Assembly: GCA_029866025.1 (NCBI GenBank) | Contig: JARXAD010000012.1 | Location: 62,001-126,000 of the forward strand | Reading direction: 5' to 3' | DNA: 64,000 nucleotides | Source: Vampirovibrionales bacterium | Lineage (GTDB): Bacteria; Cyanobacteriota; Vampirovibrionia; Vampirovibrionales; Vampirovibrionaceae | Shown: positions 1 through 10,455 of the stretch, piece after piece | Numbering within the stretch: position 1 is the first letter of the stretch | Layout of the letters: every line of letters starts with the position of its first letter | Translations under genes and position numbers: made by a program | Notes under the pieces: generated by a model | Database searches by the model: none | Told to the model about the DNA's origin: nothing | Seen by the model: only the letters and a program-made list of their open reading frames with translations

Positions 1-195
1 CGCCAAGTATTCTGGTTTGGCTTGGGTGGTACTTCCATTCTATTAGGCGCCACCACACTGTTAAACAACGCCCTCACCAAACACCTAACGCTCAAGGATC
101 AATCAAAGTTTAACCAGCCTATTATTCAGCGTTGGCACCAACTAACACAATCAGCACTTCTACCGAACGCTCATTCTATCAATACGGCTAGTTAA
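1..195 (+). CDS. C-terminal fragment of an unknown protein, possibly membrane-associated (5' truncated)
   Basis: Frame 1 open from base 1 to TAA at 193-195: RQVFWFGLGGTSILLGATTLLNNALTKHLT...INTAS*. Confidence 0.5.
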   Translation, partial: RQVFWFGLGGTSILLGATTLLNNALTKHLTLKDQSKFNQPIIQRWHQLTQSALLPNAHSINTAS

Positions 196-1138
196 GGTAC
201 TGCATTAAGCTAGGCTGAATGGCCTTGGCCGTAGATGCCAACGACATCTGAAAAGCATTATCCGCCGTCGATAGCTGGGTGAGGACCTCGGGTAAATTGA
301 TGCTTTCCATGTCGTTTAACTGTTCAGAAAACGTCAATTCGCGCTGATCAATGAGTTGCTGGGTGTTTTCTAAACGGTTACGGATAGACCCCAGCGAGGT
401 TTGTTGAGTTAGCACCGTCCGTAAATCGGTATCCAATTCATCCAACCGGGCCCGAACCGAGGTTTGATTGCCCGCCTCTAAGTTAAGTGCCAAATTGGTA
501 AGAGTTTGAAACAAACCCGTGGAACCCGCAGCAAACACGGGCGGTGGGCCTACGGCGGTGGTGGTCACTCTGCCAAAAACGCTTTCGCCATTTAGGTTAT
601 AGGTTAAGGTGGTATTTTCAGCCACTTCAATTTGGCGTTGCCAAGCAACTGCCGGGGCATTACCCGCGTAGGTTACGTTATTCCCTACGGCAGAAAAAGG
701 AGCCGTTTGGGTTTGTTTGCCGCCAAAAATATAGCGCCCACCCACGGTGGTGTTACCCAATTGCACTAGTTGGGTTGTAATTTGCCTAATTTCGGTAGCA
801 ATCGCATTCAAGTTGTTTTGATCGTTACCAAAGGAAGCGCCTTGAGTGGCCAATTCTTTAGCACGCTGAATAAGATCCGCCGCACTGGTCATGGCAGAAT
901 CCGTCACCTGAACCTCAGATAATGCGGTACTAATGTTGCTTTTGTACTGGTTATCCATCGTTAAAATGGTTTTTAAATCCAATATTTTCATCCCCTCCAA
1001 GGGAGAATCCGACATGTCGCTCACGGTTTTACCGCTAGCCAATTGCTTTTGAAGCATTTGGACTGTTTGGCTATTACGGCCAAGGTAACGCAAACTTTGC
1101 TGACTTAAGCCCTGAAACGATGTGCGATACATGCCCAT
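188..1138 (-). CDS. flgL: Flagellar hook-associated protein 3 (FlgL)
   Basis: Flagellin-like N-terminus (SQQSLRYLGRNSQTVQMLQKQLASGKTVSDMSDSP) and C-terminus; next to flgK. Confidence 0.93.
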   Translation of the reverse strand: MGMYRTSFQGLSQQSLRYLGRNSQTVQMLQKQLASGKTVSDMSDSPLEGMKILDLKTILTMDNQYKSNISTALSEVQVTDSAMTSAADLIQRAKELATQGASFGNDQNNLNAIATEIRQITTQLVQLGNTTVGGRYIFGGKQTQTAPFSAVGNNVTYAGNAPAVAWQRQIEVAENTTLTYNLNGESVFGRVTTTAVGPPPVFAAGSTGLFQTLTNLALNLEAGNQTSVRARLDELDTDLRTVLTQQTSLGSIRNRLENTQQLIDQRELTFSEQLNDMESINLPEVLTQLSTADNAFQMSLASTAKAIQPSLMQYLN

Positions 1139-1262
1139 ATAGATTCTCTCTCTGTGTTGGATCTCTCGATAAGATGGGTATTACGTGAAGGACGGTAGCT
1201 AAAAAACAAAGATCGAAAGCCGGTAACGAAGCCAAGATGATATAAAAAACACCCTTTGGGTG

Positions 1263-2780
1263 TTAGCCAACCATTTGGAGAATGGTTTGCATCATTTGAT
1301 CAATGGTACGAATAACCCGCGAAGAGGCTTCAAAAGAACGTTGAAAACGAAGCAAATCCACCATTTCTTCTTCCATATTCACGCCCGATTCTCGCTGGCG
1401 GTTTTCCACCAACGAGTTTAAAATGCCATCCGTGTTCGAGGCACGATCATCATGGGTGTTCTTATCAATACCCAAATTGCTAGCTTGCGTATTAAAGTAG
1501 CCAATAAAGGTGTCATTACCCAAGGCTGCCATAGCGGTTCCTTGCAGCTGGGCCATAGCCAAGGCATTGCTACCATCACCCGAGCCTAAAAAGGCACCCC
1601 CGCCTGCGGCAGCAATTAATGTGGGGTCGGCTAATACTGCTGGGTTTACGCTGTAGTTAAAAATTTCTAAGGTGGCAGCCGGAGCTGCCGGTAAAAAGAT
1701 GCGCTGTGCTGCAGCCACACCATTTTGATCAAAACCACTCATTTGAACCGTATTGACCTGGGTGGCAATACTTTTCAGCAACGTGTCCAATCGGACCACC
1801 ATGCCGTACAAGTTACTTTCGTTAGTGTTGCCGCCAGCGGCATCCACCATGGCCTTCATTTTGCCGCCCGTTAATGCATTGGGGGCAGCACTATTCAGTA
1901 TATCGTGGCCACCGGTAACAGTCGTAATTAAGGCGGGTACATAGTTGGGATCCGGAGCTGCCCCAGCATTCAGCGATACTTGGAGGGTATCCACCAAGGT
2001 TTTACCGCGAACGAGTGTTTGGCCTGCCATGCTCACCGTGGCCACTCCATTGGGGGCATACGTTACATCCATATCCGCATATTCAGATAAATCGTTTAGA
2101 ATGCTATCTCGTTTGTCCAGCAAATCATTGGGGGTACCGCCTGAAGCGGTAATGGTAATAATCTGCTCGTTTAAATCGGCCAATTGTTGTAATTGGGTAT
2201 TCACGGTATCCACAACAGTAGCCAACTGACTGTTAGCCACACTGGTAGCATTACCAGCCGCTCCAACCATGCTTTCTTGCAAATCCATCAGCTGCTGGGC
2301 TTGGGTTTGAAATACTCCCACCATTTGCTGAGCTTGCTGCAACATGGCACTGCGCGCCGTTGCACTATCGGGGTTTACGCTTAAGGTTTGCAAACTATTA
2401 AAAAACTGCTGTACTTTGCTGTTAACGCCGTTACCCCCTAACGCCGATAACACCCCCTCCATTTGTTTCATGGTATCGGCCACTTCTGTATGGTAACTAC
2501 CAATAGCATTGTGGTGCTGAAATTGGGCATCAAAAAAATTATTGCGAATCCGATCAATCCCAATCATTTTAACGCCCATGCCAATTTGCCCCCCATTCAT
2601 ACTCATGGTCAGTTGGGGCGTTGCATACGCGTCATACGCTTCAAAGCTAACCCGCTGGCGGCTATAGCCTTCGGTATTGGCATTGGAAATATTCTGGTTT
2701 ACAACGTCCAAGCCAACCTGCGAGGCTTGAATGCCTCGATAGGCCGTATACATGCTGTTCATGGAGCCAGGGGATATCAC
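1263..2780 (-). CDS. flgK: Flagellar hook-associated protein 1 (FlgK)
   Basis: Characteristic N-terminus (YRGIQASQVGLDVVNQNISNANTEGYSRQRV) and C-terminus (EEEMVDLLRFQRSFEASSRVIRTIDQMMQTIL). Confidence 0.96.
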   Translation of the reverse strand: MISPGSMNSMYTAYRGIQASQVGLDVVNQNISNANTEGYSRQRVSFEAYDAYATPQLTMSMNGGQIGMGVKMIGIDRIRNNFFDAQFQHHNAIGSYHTEVADTMKQMEGVLSALGGNGVNSKVQQFFNSLQTLSVNPDSATARSAMLQQAQQMVGVFQTQAQQLMDLQESMVGAAGNATSVANSQLATVVDTVNTQLQQLADLNEQIITITASGGTPNDLLDKRDSILNDLSEYADMDVTYAPNGVATVSMAGQTLVRGKTLVDTLQVSLNAGAAPDPNYVPALITTVTGGHDILNSAAPNALTGGKMKAMVDAAGGNTNESNLYGMVVRLDTLLKSIATQVNTVQMSGFDQNGVAAAQRIFLPAAPAATLEIFNYSVNPAVLADPTLIAAAGGGAFLGSGDGSNALAMAQLQGTAMAALGNDTFIGYFNTQASNLGIDKNTHDDRASNTDGILNSLVENRQRESGVNMEEEMVDLLRFQRSFEASSRVIRTIDQMMQTILQMVG

Positions 2781-2903
2781 GTAAACACGTCTCTCTAAAG
2801 GGTTGGGTTGGTTTATCCGCTCTCTTTAACTGTGTCTCTCGCTCTTTATAAATAGAATTTTTAAAGAGAAATTCTCTATTCTTAGGCTATCTCAATAAAA
2901 CAC

Positions 2904-3560
2904 CTACGCCGTCCGCTCAATGATGGAGGTTTCGCCGCTTACCCCTAAAGAGTGAGACAATGATGTCGAAAGAGGTTTGGCATACCCACCACCATACGCA
3001 GGCAATTGGGTGGAAGCCGGTGGCGTTGCCATCGAAGGACCTTCGGAATTTGAAGCTATTTTTTTAGGTTTAGGAGGGCCATAGTTTTGTTTGGCAGGGT
3101 CTGGCTGTAAGGCTTTGGCAATACTAGATACGGTTTGATTAACCCAATGAATGGATTGAGCCAACACCGACTGAGTGTCTTCTTGTTCAATGCGTACTTG
3201 GCGAATGGTTTGGTTTAGCTTATCGCGCAATTGCCCCAAGCATTGTTGCTCACTGGCCGGCATGCTTAACATTAATTGACGCAAAGGCATGGTGGAATAC
3301 CCAGCCTTGCTCAACAGTTGTTGGCGTTCCGTTTCCAAGCGCGCCATGGTATCGCCCAACTGCACCAGTTGATGGTTGGCCGACTTCACCGCCTCAGTCT
3401 TTCCAATCATCACCGATTGGCGAAGTTGTTGGAGTAAACCGTTCACTTGCTCATGGGCGGCCAGTTGGGCCTCTAAATTTTGCCGCAACGAATGAGCTGA
3501 CAGGGGAACTGTTTGCAATTCGGGTATCTCGGACGTTAACGGGGTGTCGGGTGTTGTCAT
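2904..3560 (-). CDS. flgN: FlgN-like flagellar export chaperone
   Basis: Helical FlgN-type pattern; position directly upstream of flgK. Confidence 0.7.
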   Translation of the reverse strand: MTTPDTPLTSEIPELQTVPLSAHSLRQNLEAQLAAHEQVNGLLQQLRQSVMIGKTEAVKSANHQLVQLGDTMARLETERQQLLSKAGYSTMPLRQLMLSMPASEQQCLGQLRDKLNQTIRQVRIEQEDTQSVLAQSIHWVNQTVSSIAKALQPDPAKQNYGPPKPKKIASNSEGPSMATPPASTQLPAYGGGYAKPLSTSLSHSLGVSGETSIIERTA

Positions 3561-3654
3561 GGATTGGTCTCTCTCTGCTTGAAAAGAATGTATAGAAATT
3601 ATTAGATTTTAAAAATCAGTGCGCTAAAACAGTTGAAAACAAAGCTATTGATTA

Positions 3655-3672
3655 AAAGGGGCTCCGCCCCCT
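3655..3672 (-). terminator. Intrinsic terminator-like hairpin after the flgM-like ORF
   Basis: Minus strand GGGGGCGGAGCCCCTTTT directly at the stop codon. Confidence 0.55.
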
Positions 3673-4156
3673 AGACGACGTAGTTGGCAAGGAGGCTGCT
3701 TCGATTTTGGATAGCCTTGGTAATGGCCCCTTCAGACAACTCCACATAGCCCAGCTGGGTGGCCATATTTTGGATGTCCTTAATACGATCGGCCATGGGA
3801 CTGGCAGCGGCAGAAGTGCCAATAGAAGAACTGACGGGCATTTGCTTCGTACCGTCGGCAGGGGTACTGTCAGCAGTAATGACAAAATCGTCGTTAGAAG
3901 AACGGGCAGACCGGGTTTGGTAAGGGTTGCGGGCAGCGGCAACAGAAATGGGCTTGGGGGCAGGAGCGGTAGGAGGCGTAAGCGTCCGAAACCGAGGCAT
4001 CGGCTTGGTAGCAGGTGCCTGAACGGGTGCCGAAGCAGAAGCAGATTTAGTGGCGCCATTCACTCCAGAATTTGCCAGCATGGAGCGCTCGGAAAGATTC
4101 ATGGGAAAGCGTGTTTGGTTAAAACCTTGAGGGTTAATATGAAGGCTCATGATCAC
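3671..4156 (-). CDS. Putative FlgM-like anti-sigma factor (divergent)
   Basis: Position between flgJ and flgN; C-terminal DRIKDIQNMATQLGYVELSEGAITKAIQNRSSLLANYVV resembles FlgM C-termini. Confidence 0.45.
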   Translation of the reverse strand: MIMSLHINPQGFNQTRFPMNLSERSMLANSGVNGATKSASASAPVQAPATKPMPRFRTLTPPTAPAPKPISVAAARNPYQTRSARSSNDDFVITADSTPADGTKQMPVSSSIGTSAAASPMADRIKDIQNMATQLGYVELSEGAITKAIQNRSSLLANYVV

Positions 4157-4817
4157 CTCCCAGAGTGGTTGAAGTTACCGGTAGAGATGCTCGCTGATAG
4201 GCCAAGGTTGCCGCCTGTTTTCGACTTTCTTCTTCCGCTTGCTTGGCGGGGTTTTCTTGGGGAGGCGCATCCGTTAATTCTGGGGCCGATTGTTCCGATT
4301 TTTTTTGTAGGTGGGATTCTCCCATTAATTTAATAGAGCCTTGCACACCACCCAAAGCATTGGTGGCACTTGGCAATGCTGGCAAATGAGCCGACATTTG
4401 ACGGTAAATGGTATCGGCCAAACCCATACCACTGCCCCCAGGCGCCTGTACCATTTGGGTGGCCATGTTTTCATACATCATGTCGCGGAACATGCCTTCG
4501 GCCTGGCCACCACCGCCCATCATGCTGTTGGTACGATCCACGGTTTTATCCATGGCCGTTAACAATTGTTGAACAAACACACCTTCCAGATCCCGAGCGG
4601 CTTTTTGCAGTTTGGCATGTTCGGCTACCAACTTATCAGCATCACTGGACGACAATTTAGAGGTGTCTTTTTTATCTGCCCATTCTTTAATTTGTTTTTC
4701 AATACGCTGGGTGGCTTGGGCTGTCGATTGATCTTGCGCGCGCATTTGGCCCTGCTGCAATTGCAAGGTGTTGATGCCCATTAAAGGGCTAGCGGCACTG
4801 GTATTCAACTCGACCAA
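4134..4817 (-). CDS. flgJ: Flagellar rod-binding protein FlgJ (rod-binding domain only)
   Basis: LEGVFVQQLLTAMDKTV...GGGGQAEGMFRDMMYENMATQM; adjacent to flgI. Confidence 0.85.
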   Translation of the reverse strand: MVELNTSAASPLMGINTLQLQQGQMRAQDQSTAQATQRIEKQIKEWADKKDTSKLSSSDADKLVAEHAKLQKAARDLEGVFVQQLLTAMDKTVDRTNSMMGGGGQAEGMFRDMMYENMATQMVQAPGGSGMGLADTIYRQMSAHLPALPSATNALGGVQGSIKLMGESHLQKKSEQSAPELTDAPPQENPAKQAEEESRKQAATLAYQRASLPVTSTTLGGDHEPSY

Positions 4818-4883
4818 AGGTTTGTTCCTAAAGAGGATGAAGGGTTGCAGGGGAGGGGTGGCGGGGAGGGAACAGCCCCGCCG

Positions 4884-6056
4884 TTATATGATCTGGAGTT
4901 CAGCTTCCAAACTTCCGGCGGCTTTAAGCGCTTGGAGTATGGAAATCAAATCGTTGGGTGTGACACCGATGGCATTCAGGGCGCCCACCAAATCACTAAG
5001 GGTGCTGTTGGCAGACAATTGAATGAGAGAGCCAGGCTTTTCTTCAATCTCAATTTTGCTATTGGTGACACCAATGCTTTCTCCCTGGGCCAAGGCATTG
5101 GGCTGAGACACACTGTTGGTGGTATCCACCGTTACCGTAATACCGCCATGAGCCACAGCAGCAGGCAACAACCGAACGGCATTGCCAATAACAATGGTAC
5201 CGGTTCGCTCATTCACTACAATTTTAGCTATTTGGTCAATGCTATTTACGCTAAGGTTTTCCATTAAAGAAATAAAGCCCACGCGATTGTCTAAAAATTT
5301 ATCAGGAAAATTCACGCGAATGGTGCTGGCATCGGTAGCGCGGGCAGGGGCCAGTTGTTTGGTAATGGTTTCAGCCACACGCTGAGCCATTGTGAAATCG
5401 GTCCGGTCCAAAATCACGTCCATGCCGTACTCATCCCCAATGTCGGTTTGAATATCCCGCTCCATAATCCCGCCTTGGGGAATACGGCCAGTGGTGGTAA
5501 TAGCTGTGCGCTTAGAAGAACCCCCGGCATCCACAGACGTACCTCCTGTGGAGATAGGGCCTTGGGCTAGGGCAATAATTTCACCACTGGGAGCTTGCAG
5601 TTGGGTACTCACCAGAACGCCCCCTTCCAGGCTTTTGGAATCCGCCATACTAGAAACCACCACATCCAACCGATCGCCAGCCTTGGCAAAGGGAGGAATG
5701 GTTGCCGTTACAATCACCGCCGCTGTGTTGGTGCTGCGAATATCATTTGGGTTGGCCAGTCGCCCGCCCATGTTACGCAAAAAATTAAACTCGGCATTTA
5801 AGGTAGAGCGGCTTTGGTCACCGGTTTTAGCCAAACCCACCACCAGCCCGTAGCCCACAATTTGGTTTAGTCGCACCCCTTTAATGTGGGTAATGTCTTT
5901 TAAGCGCAAGTTGGCTGCTTGCACGGGGCAAAAGCCACCACCAAAGGGCAATAACAGCAGCAAGGGCAGAAGAGATGCAACCCAGCGTTTGGCTAAAACG
6001 GGCACGGCCACGGCAAAACAGCTAAGATTAAAAGAAAACCACATTGTTATCACCAC
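4884..6056 (-). CDS. flgI: Flagellar P-ring protein FlgI
   Basis: RLKDITHIKGVRLNQIVGYGLVVGLAKTGD...FTMAQRVAETI; C-terminal DLVGALNAIGVTPNDLISILQALKAAGSLEAELQII. Confidence 0.97.
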   Translation of the reverse strand: MVITMWFSFNLSCFAVAVPVLAKRWVASLLPLLLLLPFGGGFCPVQAANLRLKDITHIKGVRLNQIVGYGLVVGLAKTGDQSRSTLNAEFNFLRNMGGRLANPNDIRSTNTAAVIVTATIPPFAKAGDRLDVVVSSMADSKSLEGGVLVSTQLQAPSGEIIALAQGPISTGGTSVDAGGSSKRTAITTTGRIPQGGIMERDIQTDIGDEYGMDVILDRTDFTMAQRVAETITKQLAPARATDASTIRVNFPDKFLDNRVGFISLMENLSVNSIDQIAKIVVNERTGTIVIGNAVRLLPAAVAHGGITVTVDTTNSVSQPNALAQGESIGVTNSKIEIEEKPGSLIQLSANSTLSDLVGALNAIGVTPNDLISILQALKAAGSLEAELQII

Positions 6057-6241
6057 CTGCTAAAACGCATTGAAACGATAGACAAACATCATTCAGGTCT
6101 ATCCTGTTGTTAGCGTAGCCGGTGGAGCCGCAATTGCCCTCAGTTAATCAGAGGGTTTCGGCAGGTCATAGGCCAATCTTAATACTCTAAATAGAGGACA
6201 TTAAGATGCAATAACTTTTTTGAACAAAGCTACCCCGTAGG

Positions 6242-6317
6242 TGGTGGAGGATACCGGATTCGAACCGGTGACCTTCTGCATGCAAAGCAGACGCGCTACC
6301 AACTGTGCTAATCCCCC
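6242..6317 (-). tRNA. tRNA-Ala (anticodon TGC), CCA encoded
   Basis: Minus strand GGGGGATTAGCACAGTTGGTAGCGCGTCTGCTTTGCATGCAGAAGGTCACCGGTTCGAATCCGGTATCCTCCACCA; cloverleaf folds by eye. Confidence 0.95.
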
Positions 6318-6375
6318 ACGAGGGGTTGCAAGCAACCCGTTTGAGACTATGTAGTATAGCAGAACCCACACAAAA

Positions 6376-6401
6376 ACGCCCCCGCTATTCAACGGAGGCG
6401 C
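6376..6401 (-). terminator. Intrinsic terminator downstream of rplQ
   Basis: Minus strand GCGCCTCCGTTGAATAGCGGGGGCGTTTTTG: GC stem followed by U-tract. Confidence 0.8.
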
Positions 6402-6423
6402 TCTTTAATTTTTAACAGTGCTG

Positions 6424-6825
6424 TTAGCTTACAAATTCAATAATAGCCATCGGAGCGGCATCGCCTTTACGCGGAGGGGTTGCCACCAAACGGGTATAGC
6501 CACCGGCACGACTGGTAAAGCGAGGCCCCACCGTGCGCAAAATGCGGCGCAATACGGTTTCTTCAATCATGCGGCCGGTTTTGTCTTCAATCATTTCACC
6601 GGTACGACGATGATAAATGACACGGGCGATTTGACGAATAGAATTTAAATCACCACGCTTGGCCCAGGTTACAATTTTGTGCACCAAAGGAGTCATGACT
6701 TTGGCGCGCACTTGAGTGGTTTGAATTTGATCGTGCATAAACAAAGCCGTAACCAAGCTGCGAAGAAGAGCCTTGCGTTGATCGGAGGCTTTGCCAAGAT
6801 GGTTGCGTTTAACGCGGTGACGCAT
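6424..6825 (-). CDS. rplQ: 50S ribosomal protein L17
   Basis: MRHRVKRNHLGKASDQRKALLRSLVTALF; follows rpoA. Confidence 0.97.
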   Translation of the reverse strand: MRHRVKRNHLGKASDQRKALLRSLVTALFMHDQIQTTQVRAKVMTPLVHKIVTWAKRGDLNSIRQIARVIYHRRTGEMIEDKTGRMIEETVLRRILRTVGPRFTSRAGGYTRLVATPPRKGDAAPMAIIEFVS

Positions 6826-6880
6826 AATAAAAAACCTTTATAACGGGAAAAAGAGTAACCAATACGTTTATTCAATGGAA

Positions 6881-7873
6881 CTATTTGTAGAGAGCTTCCA
6901 AGTCAATACCTTCAGGGTTGGGTTTCAAATTCAGGCTAAAGACTTCCAAGCGCTCAATGACTTCATCCGACGATTTTTTGCCAAAATTCTTGATGGACAA
7001 CAAATCAGCTTCCGATTTTTGCAACAGCTCTTGAATGCTGTGGATGTTGGCGCGCTTGAGGCAATTAAACGAGCGAACCGACAGTTCCAAGTCTTCAATG
7101 GTAATGCTGGTTTCAGGAATATCTGAATCGGCTGCAATGCCAGCCATGGGAAGTACCGTTGGCAAGCCCGATAAAGAGGCTACGGGCAAGAAGTGTTCAA
7201 TCAAGGTATTGGCGGCGGTGCTCAACGCTTGAGTCACATCCACACTACCGTTAGACCAAATTTCCAAGGTCAGCTTATCGTAATCGGTGCGTTGTCCAAC
7301 GCGGGTTTCATCCACCACATACGCCACACGACGAATAGGCATAAAGACCGTATCAATGAGCAAGGTATCGACAGGCACATTTTTCAAGCGTGTCCGAGTG
7401 TCTTCGGCAGGCACATAACCTTCACCCATTTCACAAGTTAAATCGGCGTGAACACTGCCGCCATCAGAAAGGGTACAAATTTTCCAATCCGGATTCACCA
7501 CTTTAATGGTGGGGGGCAAGTCCAAATCACCCGCCGTCACCACACCGGCTTTGGTGGCATCCAAACGAATGTACTGAGGTTCGTCAAACATGGAATCGGA
7601 CTCAGACTTCAGCACAATGCCTTTTAAGTTGAGCAAAATATCCAACACATCTTCCACGACGCCGGGGATGGTGGTGAATTCGTGGGTAACGCCTTCAATG
7701 CGGATGGAAGAAATGGCCACACCGCGCAAGCTGGACAACAGCACACGACGCAGTGACGTACCCAAGGTGGTACCAAAACCACGACCCAAAGGCTCAATGA
7801 CAAATTTTCCGTAGATGGATCCATCAGAATCGGTGGTGGTATTGACGCATTTAATGTTGAGGGTGGATTCCAT
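6881..7873 (-). CDS. rpoA: DNA-directed RNA polymerase alpha subunit
   Basis: FVIEPLGRGFGTTLGTSLRRVLLSSLRG...; alpha-CTD LELSVRSFNCLKRANIHSIQELLQKSEADLLSIKNFGKKS. Confidence 0.98.
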   Translation of the reverse strand: MESTLNIKCVNTTTDSDGSIYGKFVIEPLGRGFGTTLGTSLRRVLLSSLRGVAISSIRIEGVTHEFTTIPGVVEDVLDILLNLKGIVLKSESDSMFDEPQYIRLDATKAGVVTAGDLDLPPTIKVVNPDWKICTLSDGGSVHADLTCEMGEGYVPAEDTRTRLKNVPVDTLLIDTVFMPIRRVAYVVDETRVGQRTDYDKLTLEIWSNGSVDVTQALSTAANTLIEHFLPVASLSGLPTVLPMAGIAADSDIPETSITIEDLELSVRSFNCLKRANIHSIQELLQKSEADLLSIKNFGKKSSDEVIERLEVFSLNLKPNPEGIDLEALYK

Positions 7874-7963
7874 AGTGGGGGGGTGGCCTCCAAAGGGGGT
7901 TAAACAGAAAGGACAGAGAAACTTAGCGGAAAACCCACTTGAGAACAGGTAGGTTCCAAAAAA

Positions 7964-8566
7964 TTAGCGCGAGTAGAATTCGATGATGAGCTGCTCGTTG
8001 AAAGATTGGTCCATATCTTCACGCTCAGGAAGCTGATTGATACGGAAGGTCAATTCAGTGGCATCGGCGGTGACCCAATGAGGCACATTGGAGGCTGCAA
8101 AGCGAGCCACGGTTTCTTTCACCAAGCCTTTGCTCCGCTCGCGAACGGTTACCACATCGCCGGGCTTGAGGATGATGGATGGAATATCTACTTTGTGGCC
8201 ATTCACCAAGAAGTGGGCATGGGTCACCATTTGGCGAGCCTGAGGACGCGACCAGGCAAATCCAGCGCGATACACAACGTTGTCCAAGCGAGATTCAAGG
8301 CGTTGCAATAACACGGTACCCGTGACGCCTTTTTTGCGGGTGGCGTAGTCGTAGTAGCGGGCAAACTGTTTTTCCAACACACCATAGGTGCGTTTTACTT
8401 TTTGCTTTTCCAACAGCTGCAAAGCATATTCCGATTTTTTCTTGCGGCCTTGACCATGCTGACCCGACGGGTAGCTGCGCTTCATGCCAATGGTTTTAGG
8501 GTACCCATCCAAGGTGCCACCACTGTTACGGGCTAATTTACGAATGGATCCAAGATAGCGTGCCAA
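7964..8566 (-). CDS. rpsD: 30S ribosomal protein S4
   Basis: MARYLGSIRKLARNSGG...KQKVKRTYGVLEKQFARYY; S4 domain. Confidence 0.97.
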   Translation of the reverse strand: MARYLGSIRKLARNSGGTLDGYPKTIGMKRSYPSGQHGQGRKKKSEYALQLLEKQKVKRTYGVLEKQFARYYDYATRKKGVTGTVLLQRLESRLDNVVYRAGFAWSRPQARQMVTHAHFLVNGHKVDIPSIILKPGDVVTVRERSKGLVKETVARFAASNVPHWVTADATELTFRINQLPEREDMDQSFNEQLIIEFYSR

Positions 8567-8625
8567 GGGAAAAACTCCTTAAAATAGAAAAAGTGCGCTT
8601 ACCAAAAAAGGCGGATATAAAAAAA

Positions 8626-9015
8626 CTAGACGCGACGGCGCTTGGGAGGCCGACAGCCATTGTGAGGCATGGGGGTGATGTCTTGAATCCGTGTGATATC
8701 AATACCGCTGGCTTGAAAGGCACGGATGGCGGTCTCGCGACCACCGCCAGGACCACTGACCAACACTTCCACAGTGCGAAGACCGTGTTCTTTGGCAGCT
8801 TTGGCAGCATTTTCAGCCGCTTGCTGGGCAGCAAAAGGGGTCCCTTTGCGAGCGCCTTTAAAGCCTGCATTACCAGCACTACCCCAAGACAGGGTGTTAC
8901 CCTGCAGATCGGTAAGCGTAACGATGGTGTTGTTAAACGTAGAGGTGACAAACGCCAAACCTTGGTGAATGTTCTTTTTTTCCTTACGTTTGCGAGGTCC
9001 TTTGGCCGGAGGCAT
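8626..9015 (-). CDS. rpsK: 30S ribosomal protein S11
   Basis: [22 protein letters not shown]...[18 protein letters not shown]. Confidence 0.98.
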   Translation of the reverse strand: MPPAKGPRKRKEKKNIHQGLAFVTSTFNNTIVTLTDLQGNTLSWGSAGNAGFKGARKGTPFAAQQAAENAAKAAKEHGLRTVEVLVSGPGGGRETAIRAFQASGIDITRIQDITPMPHNGCRPPKRRRV

Positions 9016-9097
9016 ATCCGTTATTCCTTAAAAGGTTAGTAACTTAATGAATCACTGAGACAGTTGTTAAAGGTTAGGCTTATTTGCGCCAAAGCCG

Positions 9098-9466
9098 TTA
9101 GGCTTTCTTGCGCATCGGTCCACCACGACGACCGCGACGGGTGCGGGCATTGGTGCGCGAGCGCTGACCGCGACACGGCAAACCACGACGGTGACGCGTG
9201 CCTCGGTAGCTGTTGATTTCGATCAAACGCTTGATGTTCAGACCTTCCATCCGGCGAAGATCACCTTCAACCTGATAGTTGGCTTCAATCAAATCTTTCA
9301 ACTTGGCCACTTCCTGCTCGCTCAGATTTTCCACGCGGCAAGTAGGGTCGATGTTGGCCTTGGCCAAAATGGTTTTTGCGTTGTTGGGACCAATGCCAAA
9401 AATATAAGGAAGGGCAAAACGCACTTGCTTTTTACGGGGCAAATCCACGCCGACGAGACGGGCCAT
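9098..9466 (-). CDS. rpsM: 30S ribosomal protein S13
   Basis: [26 protein letters not shown]...[18 protein letters not shown]. Confidence 0.98.
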   Translation of the reverse strand: MARLVGVDLPRKKQVRFALPYIFGIGPNNAKTILAKANIDPTCRVENLSEQEVAKLKDLIEANYQVEGDLRRMEGLNIKRLIEINSYRGTRHRRGLPCRGQRSRTNARTRRGRRGGPMRKKA

Positions 9467-9651
9467 GGTGTTAAAACTCCTAAAAGAAACGGTTGATTAA
9501 AGGGGTAAGAAAAAGAAACGGTTGTGCAATAAACACTATAGACAGCCGGATGGGTCACGATAAGACAAAGACGGCGCCCGATCAAGGGTGTGGCTTTACC
9601 TTACATTCAGACCCAAGTGCCCCCTTCAAGCCAAAAGAGGGAGCAAGGCGA

Positions 9652-9765
9652 CTATCCTTGACGTTGTTTGTGTTTCGGGTTTTCACAAATCACAAACACT
9701 TTGCCGTGGCGGCGAATGAGTTTGCATTTTTCACACATTTTTTTAACAGAAGGGCGGACTTTCAT
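9652..9765 (-). CDS. rpmJ: 50S ribosomal protein L36 (absent from the ORF track, 37 aa)
   Basis: My translation: [37 protein letters not shown]; between rpsM and infA. Confidence 0.97.
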   Translation of the reverse strand: MKVRPSVKKMCEKCKLIRRHGKVFVICENPKHKQRQG

Positions 9766-9893
9766 CAGGGTTATTTCCAATTAGTCAGTGCGAACAAAAA
9801 ATGAATTAAACAAGGTTACTTAGGTTTTTAAAGGGTCATTATTCATACCATAAACCCAAATCCAGATCCAAGTGGCCTGAACGCCAACCCTTG

Positions 9894-10109
9894 CTACTTG
9901 ACGCGGAAGGTAATGCGACCACGGGTTAAATCGTAGGGTGATAATTCCACTTTTACCGCATCACCAGGCAAAATCCGAATGAAGTTTTTACGAATTTTAC
10001 CGGAAACGTGGGCCAAGATGTTGATGCCGTTTTGGAGTTCCACACGGAACATGGCGTTGGGAAGGGCTTCCGTAATACGGCCTTCCATTTCAATGACGTC
10101 ATTCGACAT
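9894..10109 (-). CDS. infA: Translation initiation factor IF-1
   Basis: [45 protein letters not shown]. Confidence 0.97.
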   Translation of the reverse strand: MSNDVIEMEGRITEALPNAMFRVELQNGINILAHVSGKIRKNFIRILPGDAVKVELSPYDLTRGRITFRVK

Positions 10110-10455
10110 AAGAAGCGTGTGTTTTCCTAAGGTACAAAGGTAACAAAAAATGATTGTAACAAACCGTTATAATCTTGCAGGTCCCAAAAAATGGGGCCAT
10201 TCCAAACCACCCTACCCAAAACACCCCCCCAAGGGAACCCAGCAAGCTGGGTTTATTCACTCACATTGGGCGTGAAATCGATAACGTTAAGAAGTTATGC
10301 CTTGCTTAAGCTCGATAAACACGCCTTCGTTTGCCCAAGAAAAATAGTTTCCAAGCTAAGAAGTGTGCCTCAAATTTCCACTTTGCTTTCGAAGAAAGTC
10401 ATCATCGAAGTTATGTAAAGACCCTTAGACTCCATTATAAAGGGCGGCTTTGCCG

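Noticed and set aside
3652-4333. Long overlapping ORFs antisense or out of frame to flgM/flgJ-like genes (3652-4059, 3707-4333)
   Set aside because: Low-complexity shadow translations (L/P- or G/R-rich) of genes on the minus strand; no RBS or family resemblance.
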